This document shows positions 1 through 11,700 of a DNA stretch of 64,000 nt, one piece after another. The stretch is from Caenorhabditis remanei (lineage: Eukaryota > Nematoda > Chromadorea > Rhabditida > Rhabditidae). Within the stretch, counting starts at the first letter, position 1, and the number at the start of each line of letters is the position of its first letter. The stretch is from contig NC_071329.1 in NCBI RefSeq assembly GCF_010183535.1, forward strand, positions 2,418,001 to 2,482,000, given 5' to 3'. The notes under the pieces are model-generated. The model was not told where the DNA came from, made no database searches, and saw only the letters and a program-made list of their open reading frames with translations. A program made the position numbers and the translations under genes.

Positions 1-214
1 GGGACTTATAGAACTGAAAAATATACATAACTGATGTTCACTTCTCTTTCTTCAGTAAAATCATTTTTTGGGGCAAGTATCCAAAGGTTATTGATTTTAA
101 TTGCTTACAGTGAATAATGACCAAGTTCTAGAGTTAGAAACGAGGCGAATCTTTATTTGGAAAAGTGAAATGCGGTTTAAGAAATTCGGGAAGGTGGAAA
201 GCGTAAGGTGGAAG
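1..214. other. window edge, no gene seen
   Basis: AT-rich sequence with scattered GGAAGGCGG-like motifs related to the neighbouring MITE. No reading frame with coding character. It could be intron or intergenic DNA. Confidence 0.4.
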
Positions 215-521
215 CAGAGTTGAGCGGAATGCGGTTTTTGAAATCGCGGAAGGCGGAAGCGAAAATTTTTTGTCGCTTTCAAAAATACGATTTTGGCCTC
301 ATTTTGTAGTAAAAAAACTAAAATGGTTAAATTTGTGTTAAATTTTGTTTTTTCGGTAAATACTGATAGCTTTGCTGCAAAAAACTTCAAAAATATCAGT
401 AAATTGGAATAGGTGATCAAATTTTTCATGCTGAGGTCAATTTTTTCAATCTTTAAAGGAAAATTTTTGGCGGAAAGAGAAAAGTAGCGGAAAGCGGAAG
501 GCGGAATTCCGCTCAACTCTG
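215..521. repeat. hAT-like MITE, GAGCGG subtype (copy 1)
   Basis: Begins CAGAGTTGAGCGGAAT and ends ATTCCGCTCAACTCTG, so the ends are inverted. Inside are short GGAAGGCGG-type runs. It is the same subtype as the copy at 9403-9935. The flanks do not give a clear 8-bp duplication here, so the left boundary may be wrong or this copy is rearranged. Confidence 0.7.
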
Positions 522-706
522 GGTGATTGATCCCATGAATAATGCAAATAAGCGAAGAGAGAAAGAGATAGTGTGTCGTCGATGTTCCAGGTTGATTCCT
601 AAGGCAAACAGAGATGGAGTACCATTTGACAGATGCGTGGAAAAAGAGAGATGCGTCCTTCCGTTACAAACTCAAGTAAACCAGGAAAGGCGCTCTCAAG
701 TTATAT

Positions 707-3038
707 TCAATATCCGATACCTTGATGGCCTGAAAAATACAATAAAAATACGCCCGCCGCGCAGCAAACTCACTTTTTCCTTCCTTCCTCTCCATAACAT
801 TTTGATTTTACCACAAAGCGTCACGAATTCCTTTAGAAACATGCGATTTCCGTCGGGAAGCTTCCAGAATGCTTGCCAAAACAGCTTTGCGTCGATCTCG
901 CCATCTGCCGCTTTCTTCTCACGCGACTTGTCCTTTAGGAGTTTGTACACCAACTCCAGGTGGTCGAAGAAGATGTTGTACGGGACCATCTGAAACAAAA
1001 TCTGTGATGCGATGCAAGTGCGCTCTAATGAAACCCACCTTCTCTTTTAATTCTTTTTCTCTCGTCACCATTGCTCTTTCGAACTCTTTTGCCAAACTCT
1101 TTAGAGCACTCTGCTCCAGGCCGTCCAGGAAAGCTTTCACAACGAATAGTATGTTATATGCCGGGATCTCCGGCATAGCGAGGTTGGTGTTTCTGGAAAA
1201 AAACAGGATTATAAGAGTTTGGTAGGCTAGGTAATGCTTAAACTTACAATTCCTCGTGTTTCCGCTTTCTGCTGGCATCTGGCACGCAAGGATTGATACA
1301 CCAACTCGGATGGCTGCTAGCTGGGATATTGAAGGGTGCAGCACTGGATCGAGGATTAGAAATAGCTTGGTGGTACCTTCCAATTGGGATGGAAACAGGC
1401 TGGCCGGGCAGTCCAGAATACTGCCCACTGTTCATTGGAATTTGATTCGAGAAGTTGAAGAGCCGAGAACCTGCGCCATAGTTAGCTGGTAACTGTGGCA
1501 CACTGTTGATGGGCATGTGACATCCTTGAAAATGAGTGGGGTATAGGGGTCTTGAAAGTCCTGGTCGACTCGACAGACCTAACAATTCTAGTAGTCCAGG
1601 TTGATAAGATGGGCATGCACCGTGGTTAGCACCTGGCTGATGGACTTGGACGGGTTGCTGGTTTTGGAACTGATTTGCATACTGAGATGGGCATAGAGGT
1701 ACTGGCAGTCCTGAAGATCCTGGCAGAATTGAAGGTCCTGATACGCCTAATGGTCCTAGAGGATTACCGTTAGGAGCCGATGCTGGAGGTGGAGGTAGAT
1801 TCCCAAGATCCATTGGAGCGTCTGAAATAGTAGATGGAATTAGCGGAAAAAACATGAATTAGAGGATTACCATTTGGAACATGAGAGGTGGAAGACGGGG
1901 GAACTGGAGCAAGATCTACTGGTGGAGCAATAGTGGAGGTTGCTGGAGATTTGGTTGAAGTTGATGGCGGAGCAGCCTTCAGTGGTAGAGGGGCTGGAGT
2001 CCGAGTGTCATGAGCCAAGACTGGTGGAGTGGGAGATTCTGGCTTACGATCCTTGGAAGGAGTTGGCGTTGGGGTAGCTGGGACTGGAGCCGCTAGAAGG
2101 TGAGCAGGAAAGAGCGATGGAAAGTCTGATGGACGTATCTTCACTAAGAGTCTTTCGTGAACACCTGGAGATGGAGTCCGAGTGTCTTGGGAAGCCACAT
2201 CCGAAGTTTCTGCCAGATTTTGAGAGAGATTTTGTAGGAGATCGAAGTCTTGCTGAGGTGGGTCGTACTCAGGGATGTCATGGAGCCCTGGTGACTGAGG
2301 AGCTGAAGCATCGTTCGGGAGAGTTGCAGGATCCTCGGCCAGTGAAAACGGAGCATTTGGAGCTAAGGGTGAAGCTGCTGCAGGATCCTCTTCTGATTCT
2401 TCAGGCTTCACAGTTACTTGTCGACGTGGAGCAGAAACGATTTTGACTTTCTTATCTTTTGAAGTGTATTTGTACCCTCCATTACCATCTGACTCTAGTT
2501 TGTCGCATGATTCGAGTCTGAAAATGTTAAAGATCAGAATAAATTCAAAACTGAACACAATAACTAACGATTCTCTGAGTTCTTGCGGTATTCTGAGCTT
2601 TCCCCGGATGCACACCGCCGCTCTTCGATTAATATCCACGCTTTCATCGAGTAGGAAATCTTCGGAGATTTCGCTGAATCGGCGGTCAAGAAAACCGGTG
2701 GTCTCGTCGATTTCATATCTTTCGAGGAATTCTTTGAAGAAATCGTTCTTGTCCCTCGGTTCCTTCTTTCCAACTTCCAACTCGAATTCTTCCATCAATC
2801 GTTTATCATCTTCTTCACTCCATTTTTCACCTCTAGAGCACAATGGACATTCATAGTTGGAGAGGTCATCATCTCCTTGAAATCCGACGCATTGACTGTG
2901 CTGCCACGTGTAACACTTTCGATTGGTGCACATCACCATCTCAACGGCGTCGTCTTCTGGCATGCCGCATGCGCATTTCGTGACAGACGTTTTCCCCGAG
3001 TGTCTGGTGAATGGAGGGTAGACGGTGGGAGCTGGCAT
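707..3038 (-). CDS. PHD-finger protein, 681 aa, six exons
   Basis: Exons 3038-2569, 2517-1871, 1821-1248, 1192-1039, 989-812 and 729-707 join in frame (2046 nt). Residues 22-67 form a C4HC3 PHD finger (C22, C24, C37, C42, H47, C50, C64, C67) with the WQHSQC core. PHD fingers usually read histone H3 tails, so a nuclear chromatin role is inferred. An acidic helical stretch follows (about 70-155), then a long Pro/Ser/Thr/Ala-rich linker, a Gln/Pro/Gly-rich region, and a helical C-terminus. No SET domain is seen, although the finger resembles those of SETD5/MLL5-type proteins. The start is the first ATG, 3 nt after a TTCCAG acceptor that suits SL trans-splicing. If the last intron is retained, translation stops at 696 instead. 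The specific orthologue is not recognised. Confidence 0.8.
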
Positions 3039-3046
3039 GGTCTGGA
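3039..3046 (-). promoter_or_regulatory. candidate SL trans-splice acceptor of the PHD gene
   Basis: On the minus strand ATTCCAG ends just before ACC and the ATG at 3038. No upstream coding exon in frame was found, so a spliced-leader site is the simplest reading. An ordinary intron acceptor behind a 5' UTR exon is the alternative. Confidence 0.4.
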
Positions 3047-3546
3047 ATGAGGAAAGTTGAATTTGTTAAGTTTTAGTAAATTTGTTACCTTGCATTGTTG
3101 CATTGTAATAGATTGTAGTTTGTCGGAGGGAACAAAAGTTGTGTGAGTCTGGAAAAAGAGGATTTCAGTTATATTATGACTGCATAGACGAGGTAGAAGC
3201 AAAAAAAACGAAATTGACGTAGAATAAATATGCTGCTCCTGAGCGATGTCGCCCGGACTAGAAGTGGTACGAATTAGAACCCTCAATTTAGGTTTAATTG
3301 CTTCAAAACGAATTTCAACTATTTTTTAGTCGGTTCAGATTCGTAGCGTTTCTATTTCGGATAGTTCTAACTAGAGACAGCACTGAAATAAAGGAAATAT
3401 ATAGAGCAAGGATATTAAGAGTGGAGCATGATGGAAAACTACAATTCCGGATAATACTCGAAGTCATTCTAACTAAGCCTATCTTGAAAGTGTATCGTTT
3501 GGAAGGAGTGAAGCTTCTGCAGACATGGTTGATGCTGGTGCTAGAT

Positions 3547-5562
3547 GACCAGGCGCAGCTCGGACTGAAGCTACTTGAGAAAGTGTCGATTCCAGAAATT
3601 CTCGGATAAACTTCATTGTAAGCTTTTCGCGAACAGCTCGAGCTGAATATGGTTTTATAAGTTTAGTTATATAAGAAATATAATAATAAAACTGTAAAGA
3701 ATACAAGTTAAATAGAATTATAAAAATAGATAAAGAAAATATAAATAAAGGAAAGAAAATAATATAAGAGGGTTCTCTCAACCACAACTCCAACCCAACT
3801 GACGATCTCCCCTTTCTTCCTCCTTTGATACTAGCGTGGGCGGGGCCTAGTCCGCATCCTCTTAGGAGTAGTACTTGGCACAGTGCGCACCGGGTTACAG
3901 ATGTTTGTGAAAATTACTAACTTAAATGCATCGACTGGAAAATATAACAGCTTCATCCCATTTTCCAGTCAGTGATTTGACCCTTTTTCGGTCAATGACT
4001 AAGCCCTGCTAAAACATGGTTTAATGATAGAATTTTAAGTTGATGTTAGGAAACTTATTGAAGGAAACAAGAGGGACATAAGAGCAATAATATAAAACTG
4101 ACAAAAATAGAACTGAAAAGAATGGTACTGTAGCAAAATGAACCCCCAAACGAGAAGGTTATTGGAAAAATAATGTAACAGGGCACAATCTCTCGGAAGA
4201 AATGTAGATTAAAATAGAAGTTGTTTACGAATGTTGATAAAAAATACAAATGGAATCGTCGAATCACTCAACGAAAAACAATACAACTCGCCGGTTTTCT
4301 CTTTTAAAGGAGGACTGCGTTATTCGAATTGAAACCTTTTTTTACATGAATCGACGCAGATTTAAGGCTAGACAATAAAATTCCCTTGAAGGTAGGCCAG
4401 GAAATTTGATTCAAGAGAGTTATGAGCTGTCAAAGTTGTCAAATCGCACCTTCATGGTACACTTTTCCGTTGAATTTTTCATGGTGCACGTGAAAGCATG
4501 CACCATGGAGGTGTGATTTGACAACTTTGACAGCTCATAGCTTTCTTGAATCAAATTTCCTGGCCTATTACGATTTCATTTTTTTCTGTGCATGAGAAGA
4601 CCGCGCCGCACACACGCGGCGACCACGTCCCATTTTAACGCTGCGTTCCATTTTTGAACACTGTCGCAAAAAATGAGCGCGGTCTTCTCATGCACGTAAA
4701 AATTGAATTCAAAATACCTTTAAGAGAATTTTATTGTCTAGCCTTAAATCTGCGTTGATTCATGTAAAAAAAGGTTTCAATTCGAATAACGCAGTCCTCC
4801 TTTAAAAGAGAAAACCGGCGTGTTGTATTGTTTTTCGTTGAGTGATTCGACGATTCCATTTGTATTTTTTATCAACATTCGTAAACAACTTCTTTTTTAA
4901 TCTACATTTCTTCCGAGAGATTGTGCCCTGTTACATTATTTTTCCAATAACCTTCTCGTTTGGGGGTTCATTTTGCTACAGTACCATTCTTTTCAGTTCT
5001 ATTTTTGTCAATTTTATATTATTGCTGTTATGTCCCTCTTGTTTCCTTCAATAAGTTTCCTAGCATCAACTTAAAATTCTATCATTAAACCATGTTTTAG
5101 CAGGGCTTAGTCATTGACCGAAAAAGGGTCAAATCACTGACTGGAAAATGGGATGAAGCTGTTATATTTTCCAGTCGATGCATTTAAGTTAGTAATTTTC
5201 ACAAACATCTGTAACCCGGTGCGCACTGTGCCAAGTACTACTCCTAAGAGGATGCGGACTAGGCCCCGCCCACGCTAGTATCAAAGGAGGAGGAAAGAAG
5301 AGATCGTCAGTTGGGTTGGAGTTGTGGTTGAGAGAACCCTCTTATATTATTTTCTTTCCTTTATTTATATTTTCTTTATCTATTTTTATAATTCTATTTT
5401 ACTTGTATTCTTTACAGTTTTATTATTATATTTCTTATATAACTAAACTTATAAAACCACATTCAGCTCGAGCTGTTCGCGAAAAGCTTACAATGAAGTT
5501 TATCCGAGAATTTCTGGAATCGACACTTTCTCAAGCAGCTTCAGTCCGAGCTGCGCCTGGTC
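3547..5562. repeat. 2-kb foldback with LTR-like arms
   Basis: The arms 3547-4392 and about 4720-5562 are inverted copies differing at only a few bases, so the structure is young. Each arm carries, read outward, a segment starting TGTAACCCGG, an AGAGAACCC/TATATT region and a segment ending GCTTACA (3618-3897 and 5212-5492). That fits an LTR of about 280 bp (TGT...ACA). Just beyond it lies a short open frame beginning MKFIREFLES. This suggests two LTR-retroelement ends fused head to head. No gag, protease or polymerase motif is present. Confidence 0.75.
4391..4567. repeat. inner palindromic MITE-like element in the foldback centre
   Basis: 4391-4448 and 4510-4567 are inverted copies starting GGCCAGGAAATTTGATTC. 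It sits between the arms of the larger foldback. Next to it (4590-4700) a second inverted pair contains TGCATGAGAAGACCGCG. The centre is therefore a stack of nested palindromes. Confidence 0.7.
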
Positions 5563-5764
5563 AACTACGGAAAAACGGAATACAAAGCTGTAAATTTTCT
5601 AGTTTGTAACATTTCTGGGTCCTGTTTTTTCCAATCGATAGACAGATTCGTGCCGCTTTTCCGTCAATTTAAAGATTTTTTACACAAAAGTTCCTTTGGA
5701 CGCATCATTAGAGATTTTGTCATATCAAAATGGAACTTTTTTCTGAAAGAAGTTATAACTTCAG

Positions 5765-8700
5765 GACCCGTCATTCCATGGATTCTACAATTCGCCACAG
5801 ATCCTCGATTCGCTTATCATGTTGCCGTGTGCTTCGATCGGGTAAGGAATACTGCTGAAAATCCGGTATTTTCAGCTAAAAAACTCTGAAAAATGGCTTG
5901 AAATAGACGGTTTTCTGAATTTTTAAATGAAAAATGATTAATTTTATCGATTTTTGATCTGTAATCCTTCTGAATTCGCCAAAATTTCGATTTTAAAACC
6001 TTGTTTTTGATTGTTTTCCCCAAAATTTCCAGATATTTTTAGCATTTTGAGAGCAAAACTGGCATTTCGTATCAAAATGACGGGGGTTGGATCGAAAATT
6101 TCTGTTTTTAATTAATATTTTTGCATTTATTGACTAGAAAACGCCATTTTCAGCCAAAAAACCTGTAAGAAATGCTGAAATTCACGGGATTTCAGTCTTT
6201 TTTTGCCGATTTTTCGAAGTTTTTGGATTCAAAGTCTTAAAATTCGTCATTTTTTGTCATTTTTCAATCGTTTTTTGTGGTTTCCACCATTTCCTGGTGC
6301 AGAAACCCTGCTTTTCGAGATTTTTAGTGATTTTCAGCTCCAAAAGCCGCCATTTTCAGCCATTTTTGAGAATCAAAATTCCAGAGAAATTACGTTTTTT
6401 AGCTTAAAATTGTGTTTTCAGCCATTTTTTCAAGATTTTGGAAACATTTTGATTCAAATTATACCTATTTTTCAATATTTCTAATCAATTTTCGATGCTG
6501 AAAATGAGTTTTTCGAGATTTTCAGCTATTTACAGCCCCAAAACCTGCTATTTTGGCGATTTTTCGCATGAAAAACATAATTTTTAACATTTTCAGTCGA
6601 TTTTCAGTCGATTTTCAGTCGACGTAGAAGTTTCCCGATCCTGAAAATCTATTTTTGTGTAGATTTTCAGTCATTTTTCAATATTTTCAGTAATTTTTGA
6701 TGCTGAAAATGAGATTTTCATCTATTTTCAGCTCCAAAAACCCGCCATTTTCAGATCACAGCGAAATGCGCGGGTCCAATGATGCAACTGCTTCCTCAGT
6801 TATTCTCACTCATTTCCGTACTCGAACAGACGACAACGAACGGAATCAAAGTGGAGGAGGCGATATGCTCACTGACGAGAGCAGTCTCCACGATTATTTC
6901 GAAATTGCCGGCAGAGGAGGCCGTCGTCGCAATGCAACAACTCTGTGAACCAATTATTAGGAATTTGAATCGTGTAGGTTGCTTTTATTATGGATTTATA
7001 CCGGTTTTTATCGGATTTTTATGAAAAATTTCCAAGTTTCAGCTGTTTTTTCATCTGAAATTATCCAAAAATGACTATTTTTAAGTGAATAATGCCAGTT
7101 TTGTGAGAATCATGCCGTCTGGCGTGCCGTTGACGCATTTTTCTATGAAAAACACAATATCGATTTTTCACATTTTCTTATACAAAATGGCATTTTCAGA
7201 CGTTTTTCATCGGACAATTTATATTGAGGTCTAGATTTTCATGAAAATTGCCAATTTTTAATGTCTGGCGTGCCTTTGACGCACTTTAAGTGAAATAAGT
7301 ACACGAAAAATTGGTCTAAAACAGTTAATTTCACAGAAAAATTCTGTCTGGCGCGCTTTCGTCACGTTTGTTCAACAGTTTGAAACCTACATTATGGAAC
7401 CAAATAACGCTACTTGTTCGGTAATTTTAACTAGAAAAGCGGTCAAGGCGCGCCAGACATCCAAATTTCAGCGAAAAATTCAAATTTTTTAGTCAAAAAT
7501 TAGCGTTTTTAAGGTAAAATTTTAGAGAAATCTCAATTTTTAACATAATTTTCGCACTTTTTCTTTGTAAAAAGTGACTTTCAGCCTAAAAAATTGAAAA
7601 TAGTCACATTTTCTCATTGTTCACCTCTATCTTCTTATCGTATACCCCTTGTGACAAAGTTTCAGTCAACTGACGCCACAGAAGCCACCCATCCGCCGTC
7701 ATCTTCCTCTTCCAACAACAATAACAATTCGTCCGCTTCAAATGGAGCCAATAAGGAGAATGAGGGAGGACTGTTCAAGGGGAAATCGTACGAATCGTGG
7801 GCGTCACTCGCCACTCGACCCATTCTTTGGATTGATCGATGCGCTTTTGTGTTCAAAGGTGAGAAAATTCATTTTTGATCAAAAATCTTCAAATTTCAGC
7901 ATAAAATAAGATTTTTGGACTAAAAATCGTCATTTTTGACTAAATTTCAGCTTAAAAATGTGATTTTTGGGCTATAAATTCCAATTTTAGACCGAATTTC
8001 AGCTTGACAATGCGATTTTTTACTTTAAAGTTGAATTTTAGACGGAGTTTCGTCTTAAAAATACGATTTTTGGCAAAAATCATCATTTTTATGCTGAATT
8101 TCAGCTTAAAAATATGATTTTTGAACTAAAAATTGTCATTTTTAACTAAATTTAAGCTTAAAAATGTGATTTTTAGGCTATAAATTCAAATTTTAAAGTG
8201 AATTTCAGCTGTGAAATTATATTTTCAAGCTGAAATTTTGAATTATAGACGGAATTTCAGCTTAAAAACGAGATTTTCGGGCTAAAAATCGTCATTTTTT
8301 ACTAAATTTAAGCTTAAAAATGTGATTTTTGGGATAAAATTGTCATTTTAGACTGATTTTCAGCCCAAAAGTCTCATTTTGAAGCTGAAATTCAGTCTGA
8401 AATGCGCTTTTTCAGTCAAAACTCTTAAAATGCTATTTTTAAGCTGAAATCGGTCATTTTAGAGTGAATTTTGGCTTAAAAACACGATTTTCTAACCGGA
8501 AATCCAAATTTCAGACTGAGTTTCTGCTTAAAATTTCAATTTTCGGGCTGAAATTTGAATTATAGACGAAATTTCAGCTTAAAATGAGATTTTTAGCTAA
8601 AAATCGTCATTTAAAACGGAATTTCTGCATAAAAATGCGATTTTTCGGCTAAAAATCCGATTTTTTTCGATTTTAGAGTGAAATTTTCAGACATATGGTC

Positions 8701-11700
8701 ACCAAACGGTCATCCATCGTCTCCACAACAACCGTCTCCACTGCTTCCAGTCGCCGAGCAACTCATCGGAGCACTTCTCAAATCGTGTCGAAAATTCGAA
8801 GGAACTCCACGTGTCATTGAACATTCGATACGATCGTGTCGACTCATTTTCAGAGCTCTCGGACCACAGAGTCGACCGTTGGTTGGACCCGTCGTGGAAA
8901 TGGTAAGGAGTGCTCAAGGCTGGAAATCTCGAAAAATCAGATTTTGAGAATAATTTCCCGTCTGATATTGTCAGAAATAGCTGAAAATCTGATTTTTGAG
9001 GTATTTTCAGCTGGAAAAACGTTTTGAAATTTGAAATTTGACTGACAAACTTTCAAAAAAGCGAGATAATACTATAAACTCCAGTTTTCAGATATTTTCG
9101 AATGTTTTCTAGCTAATATGGACGGAGTTTACATAGGACAATTTGACCATATTTCCAGCACAAATCTCTCTAGTTTCAATATTTTCTGGCTAACAGTCAC
9201 ATTTTTATCAGGAAAATCGCGAATTTATGTTAAAAATTGTGATTTCTCTGAAATTTTACCCTAGAAGCAGTTGCTTTTTGACGGAAATATTGAATTTTCC
9301 ACAATTTTTCGTTGAAATTCGCGGTTTGGATTATAACCAAAAATGCCTGGCGCACCTTGGCCGCTTTTTTGGTGGAAAATTGTAGAGAAAATGGTTTAAG
9401 AACAGAGTTGAGCGGAATTCCGCCTTCCGCCTTCCGCTTTCCGCTCTCCGCCGAAAAATGTTTTATTCCGCCTTCCGCTTTCCGCTTTCCGCCAAAAATT
9501 TTCCTATTTCCGCTTTCCGCCTTCCGCCTTCCGCTATTTAAAGATTTTTTCCTCAGCTTGAAAAATTTGATCACCTATTCCAATTTACTGATATGTTTGT
9601 GGTTTTTTGCAGCAAAGCTATAATTGATTATCAAAAAAACAAAATTTAACTCAAATTTAACCATTTAAGTGTTTTTTACTACAAAATAAGGCCAAAATCG
9701 TATTTTTGAAAGTGACATTGTATTCCGCCTTCCGCGTTTTGGCATTTTTTTCCATTCCGCTTTCCGCCTTCCGCCTTCCGCCAAAAAATTTTCGCTTCCG
9801 CCTTCCGCTCTCCGCTTTCCGCCGATATTTTTTAAATTCCGCCTTCCGCCTTCCGCTTTCCGCCAAAAAAAAGTTCATTCCGCTTTCCGCCTTCCGCCTT
9901 CCGCCATTTCAAAAACCGCATTCCGCTCAACTCTGTTTAAGAACCGTTAGATTATCAGTAAAGGTTGGAACTGGAGCGCGTTTGGCGCTTTTCAAATAAC
10001 TTTCTCACCTGTTTTAACCCATGTTTTCATATTGAAACTTCAAAATCTATGATTTCCAGATGATCGAAACGTATCCGAAACACCGTCACTCATCATATCT
10101 CTATATGGCATCAGTGATAGTCGATGAGTACGGACAATTGGATGAGATGAGACCAGGTCTACTTCATATGCTTGATGTAAGTTCGAGAAATTCCTAAATT
10201 TTTCAGTCTAAATTATTGATTTTAGTACTTTTAAAGAATGACTGAAGTCATATTTGCAAATTCCCTATACTTCAGAAAATTCTAAGAAACTTTTATAATT
10301 GCCGCGTAAAGCTCTAAACGCTACAATTCCCGTTTCAAAATGAGCGTTGGTGGAATAGTTTTTCCGCGCATCCGTGTAGTCCTCTCGGACAAGATTTTTG
10401 CGGAATTCCTCTTTTTCTCACTTTTTTCAACCATGACAAGTCTGGAAAACTTGTTTAGCAAGTGAGAAAAACAGGAATTGAGTTAGAAATCTTGTCCGAG
10501 AGGACTACACGGCCGCGCGGAAAAACTCTTCCACCAAAGCTCATTTTGAGTCAGAAGAAACGGGAATTGTGGAGCGATTTTTAGCATATGCGTCAATAAT
10601 AAAAGTTTTTAACAAAAAGGCTTCATTCCTCCTTTAATGTGCTGAAAGCATAGTTGGCCGGGCCGGGCCGGTAGGAAATTTTCAAGGCCCGGCCCGGCTT
10701 CAAAAAATGACCCTTTTTTCCAAAAAAAAAATTGACTTTTTCGCTAAAAAATTGAAAAAATTTGAAAATTTGACTTTCGCGCCAATTTGAAAGGTGTCTT
10801 AAATACGAGTTTCCCCCTAATCAAAACTCCGCCCCCATATTCATATTTCCAGACGCTCTCCCTGCACGCCCCATTTCATTAATTATCAATTTTTAAAATC
10901 AATTCGAAGTTTTTCTGAAAAACTCTAACTTTTAGCCTAAAAAGATTGAAATTAGATCGTTTTTTGCTGGAAATATGTGATTTTTATAGAATTTCAAAGA
11001 GAAAACCGGTCGATTTCGAATTTCCTATCTATAAACTCCGCCCCCATATTCATATTTCCAGACACTCTCCCGTCACACATTCCCACTGCTCGAAAACGGT
11101 GGAGCCGTCAACAATCCGGACACCGTCGACGATTTGTTCCGTTTGGCGCAACGATTCACGATGCGTGCGACGACGATCTTCTTCACTCACTCAATCTCTC
11201 AAATGCTCTTCATTCACGCCATCTCGAATCTTCGTTTGGATCATCCGGATGCCAGTAAGAGTATCACCAAATTCATTTTGGAGATATTGGCACAGTTGGC
11301 AGCCGCTAAAAAGGTAATTTTGGGTGGAAAATAAGAGAAAAATCGTGATTTTCGATGGAAAATTGGGTTTTTTGAGCATTTTTTGAGCTGAAAACGTTCA
11401 TTTTGAGACATTTAGAAATGGAAAATGGTCTCTGGCGCACCTTTGCCGCTTTTAAAACGGAAAAAGTGATCTGGGGCGCCTTCGGCGCATTTCAAATTGG
11501 TGTAAAATTGCTCAAAAGTACTGTAGCTTTCCATAATTTGGAGCCGTTTTCCCTCCTGTGGGTCTGGCGTGCCTGCAGCGCTTTTAAATTTTACAAAATC
11601 ATTCAAATTCAACTTTTTCGAGCAATTTCTAAGCCATTTTGTATGGAAAATATCAATTTTAAACATTTTTTATCCGAAGTTCTGTTTTAAAGCCCAAACT

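Noticed and set aside
3298..3609. 103-codon plus-strand frame next to the foldback
   Set aside because: It runs into the foldback arm and has no family resemblance or splice sites. It is not the missing transportin N-terminus.
4055..5054. Pair of 70-codon hydrophobic frames on opposite strands
   Set aside because: They are the two copies of one inverted-repeat arm. The hydrophobicity reflects T-rich codons.
5316..5609. 97-codon frame matching the minus-strand frame at 3479-3793
   Set aside because: The match comes from the inverted repeat. The AT-rich first half is LTR-like, not conserved protein.
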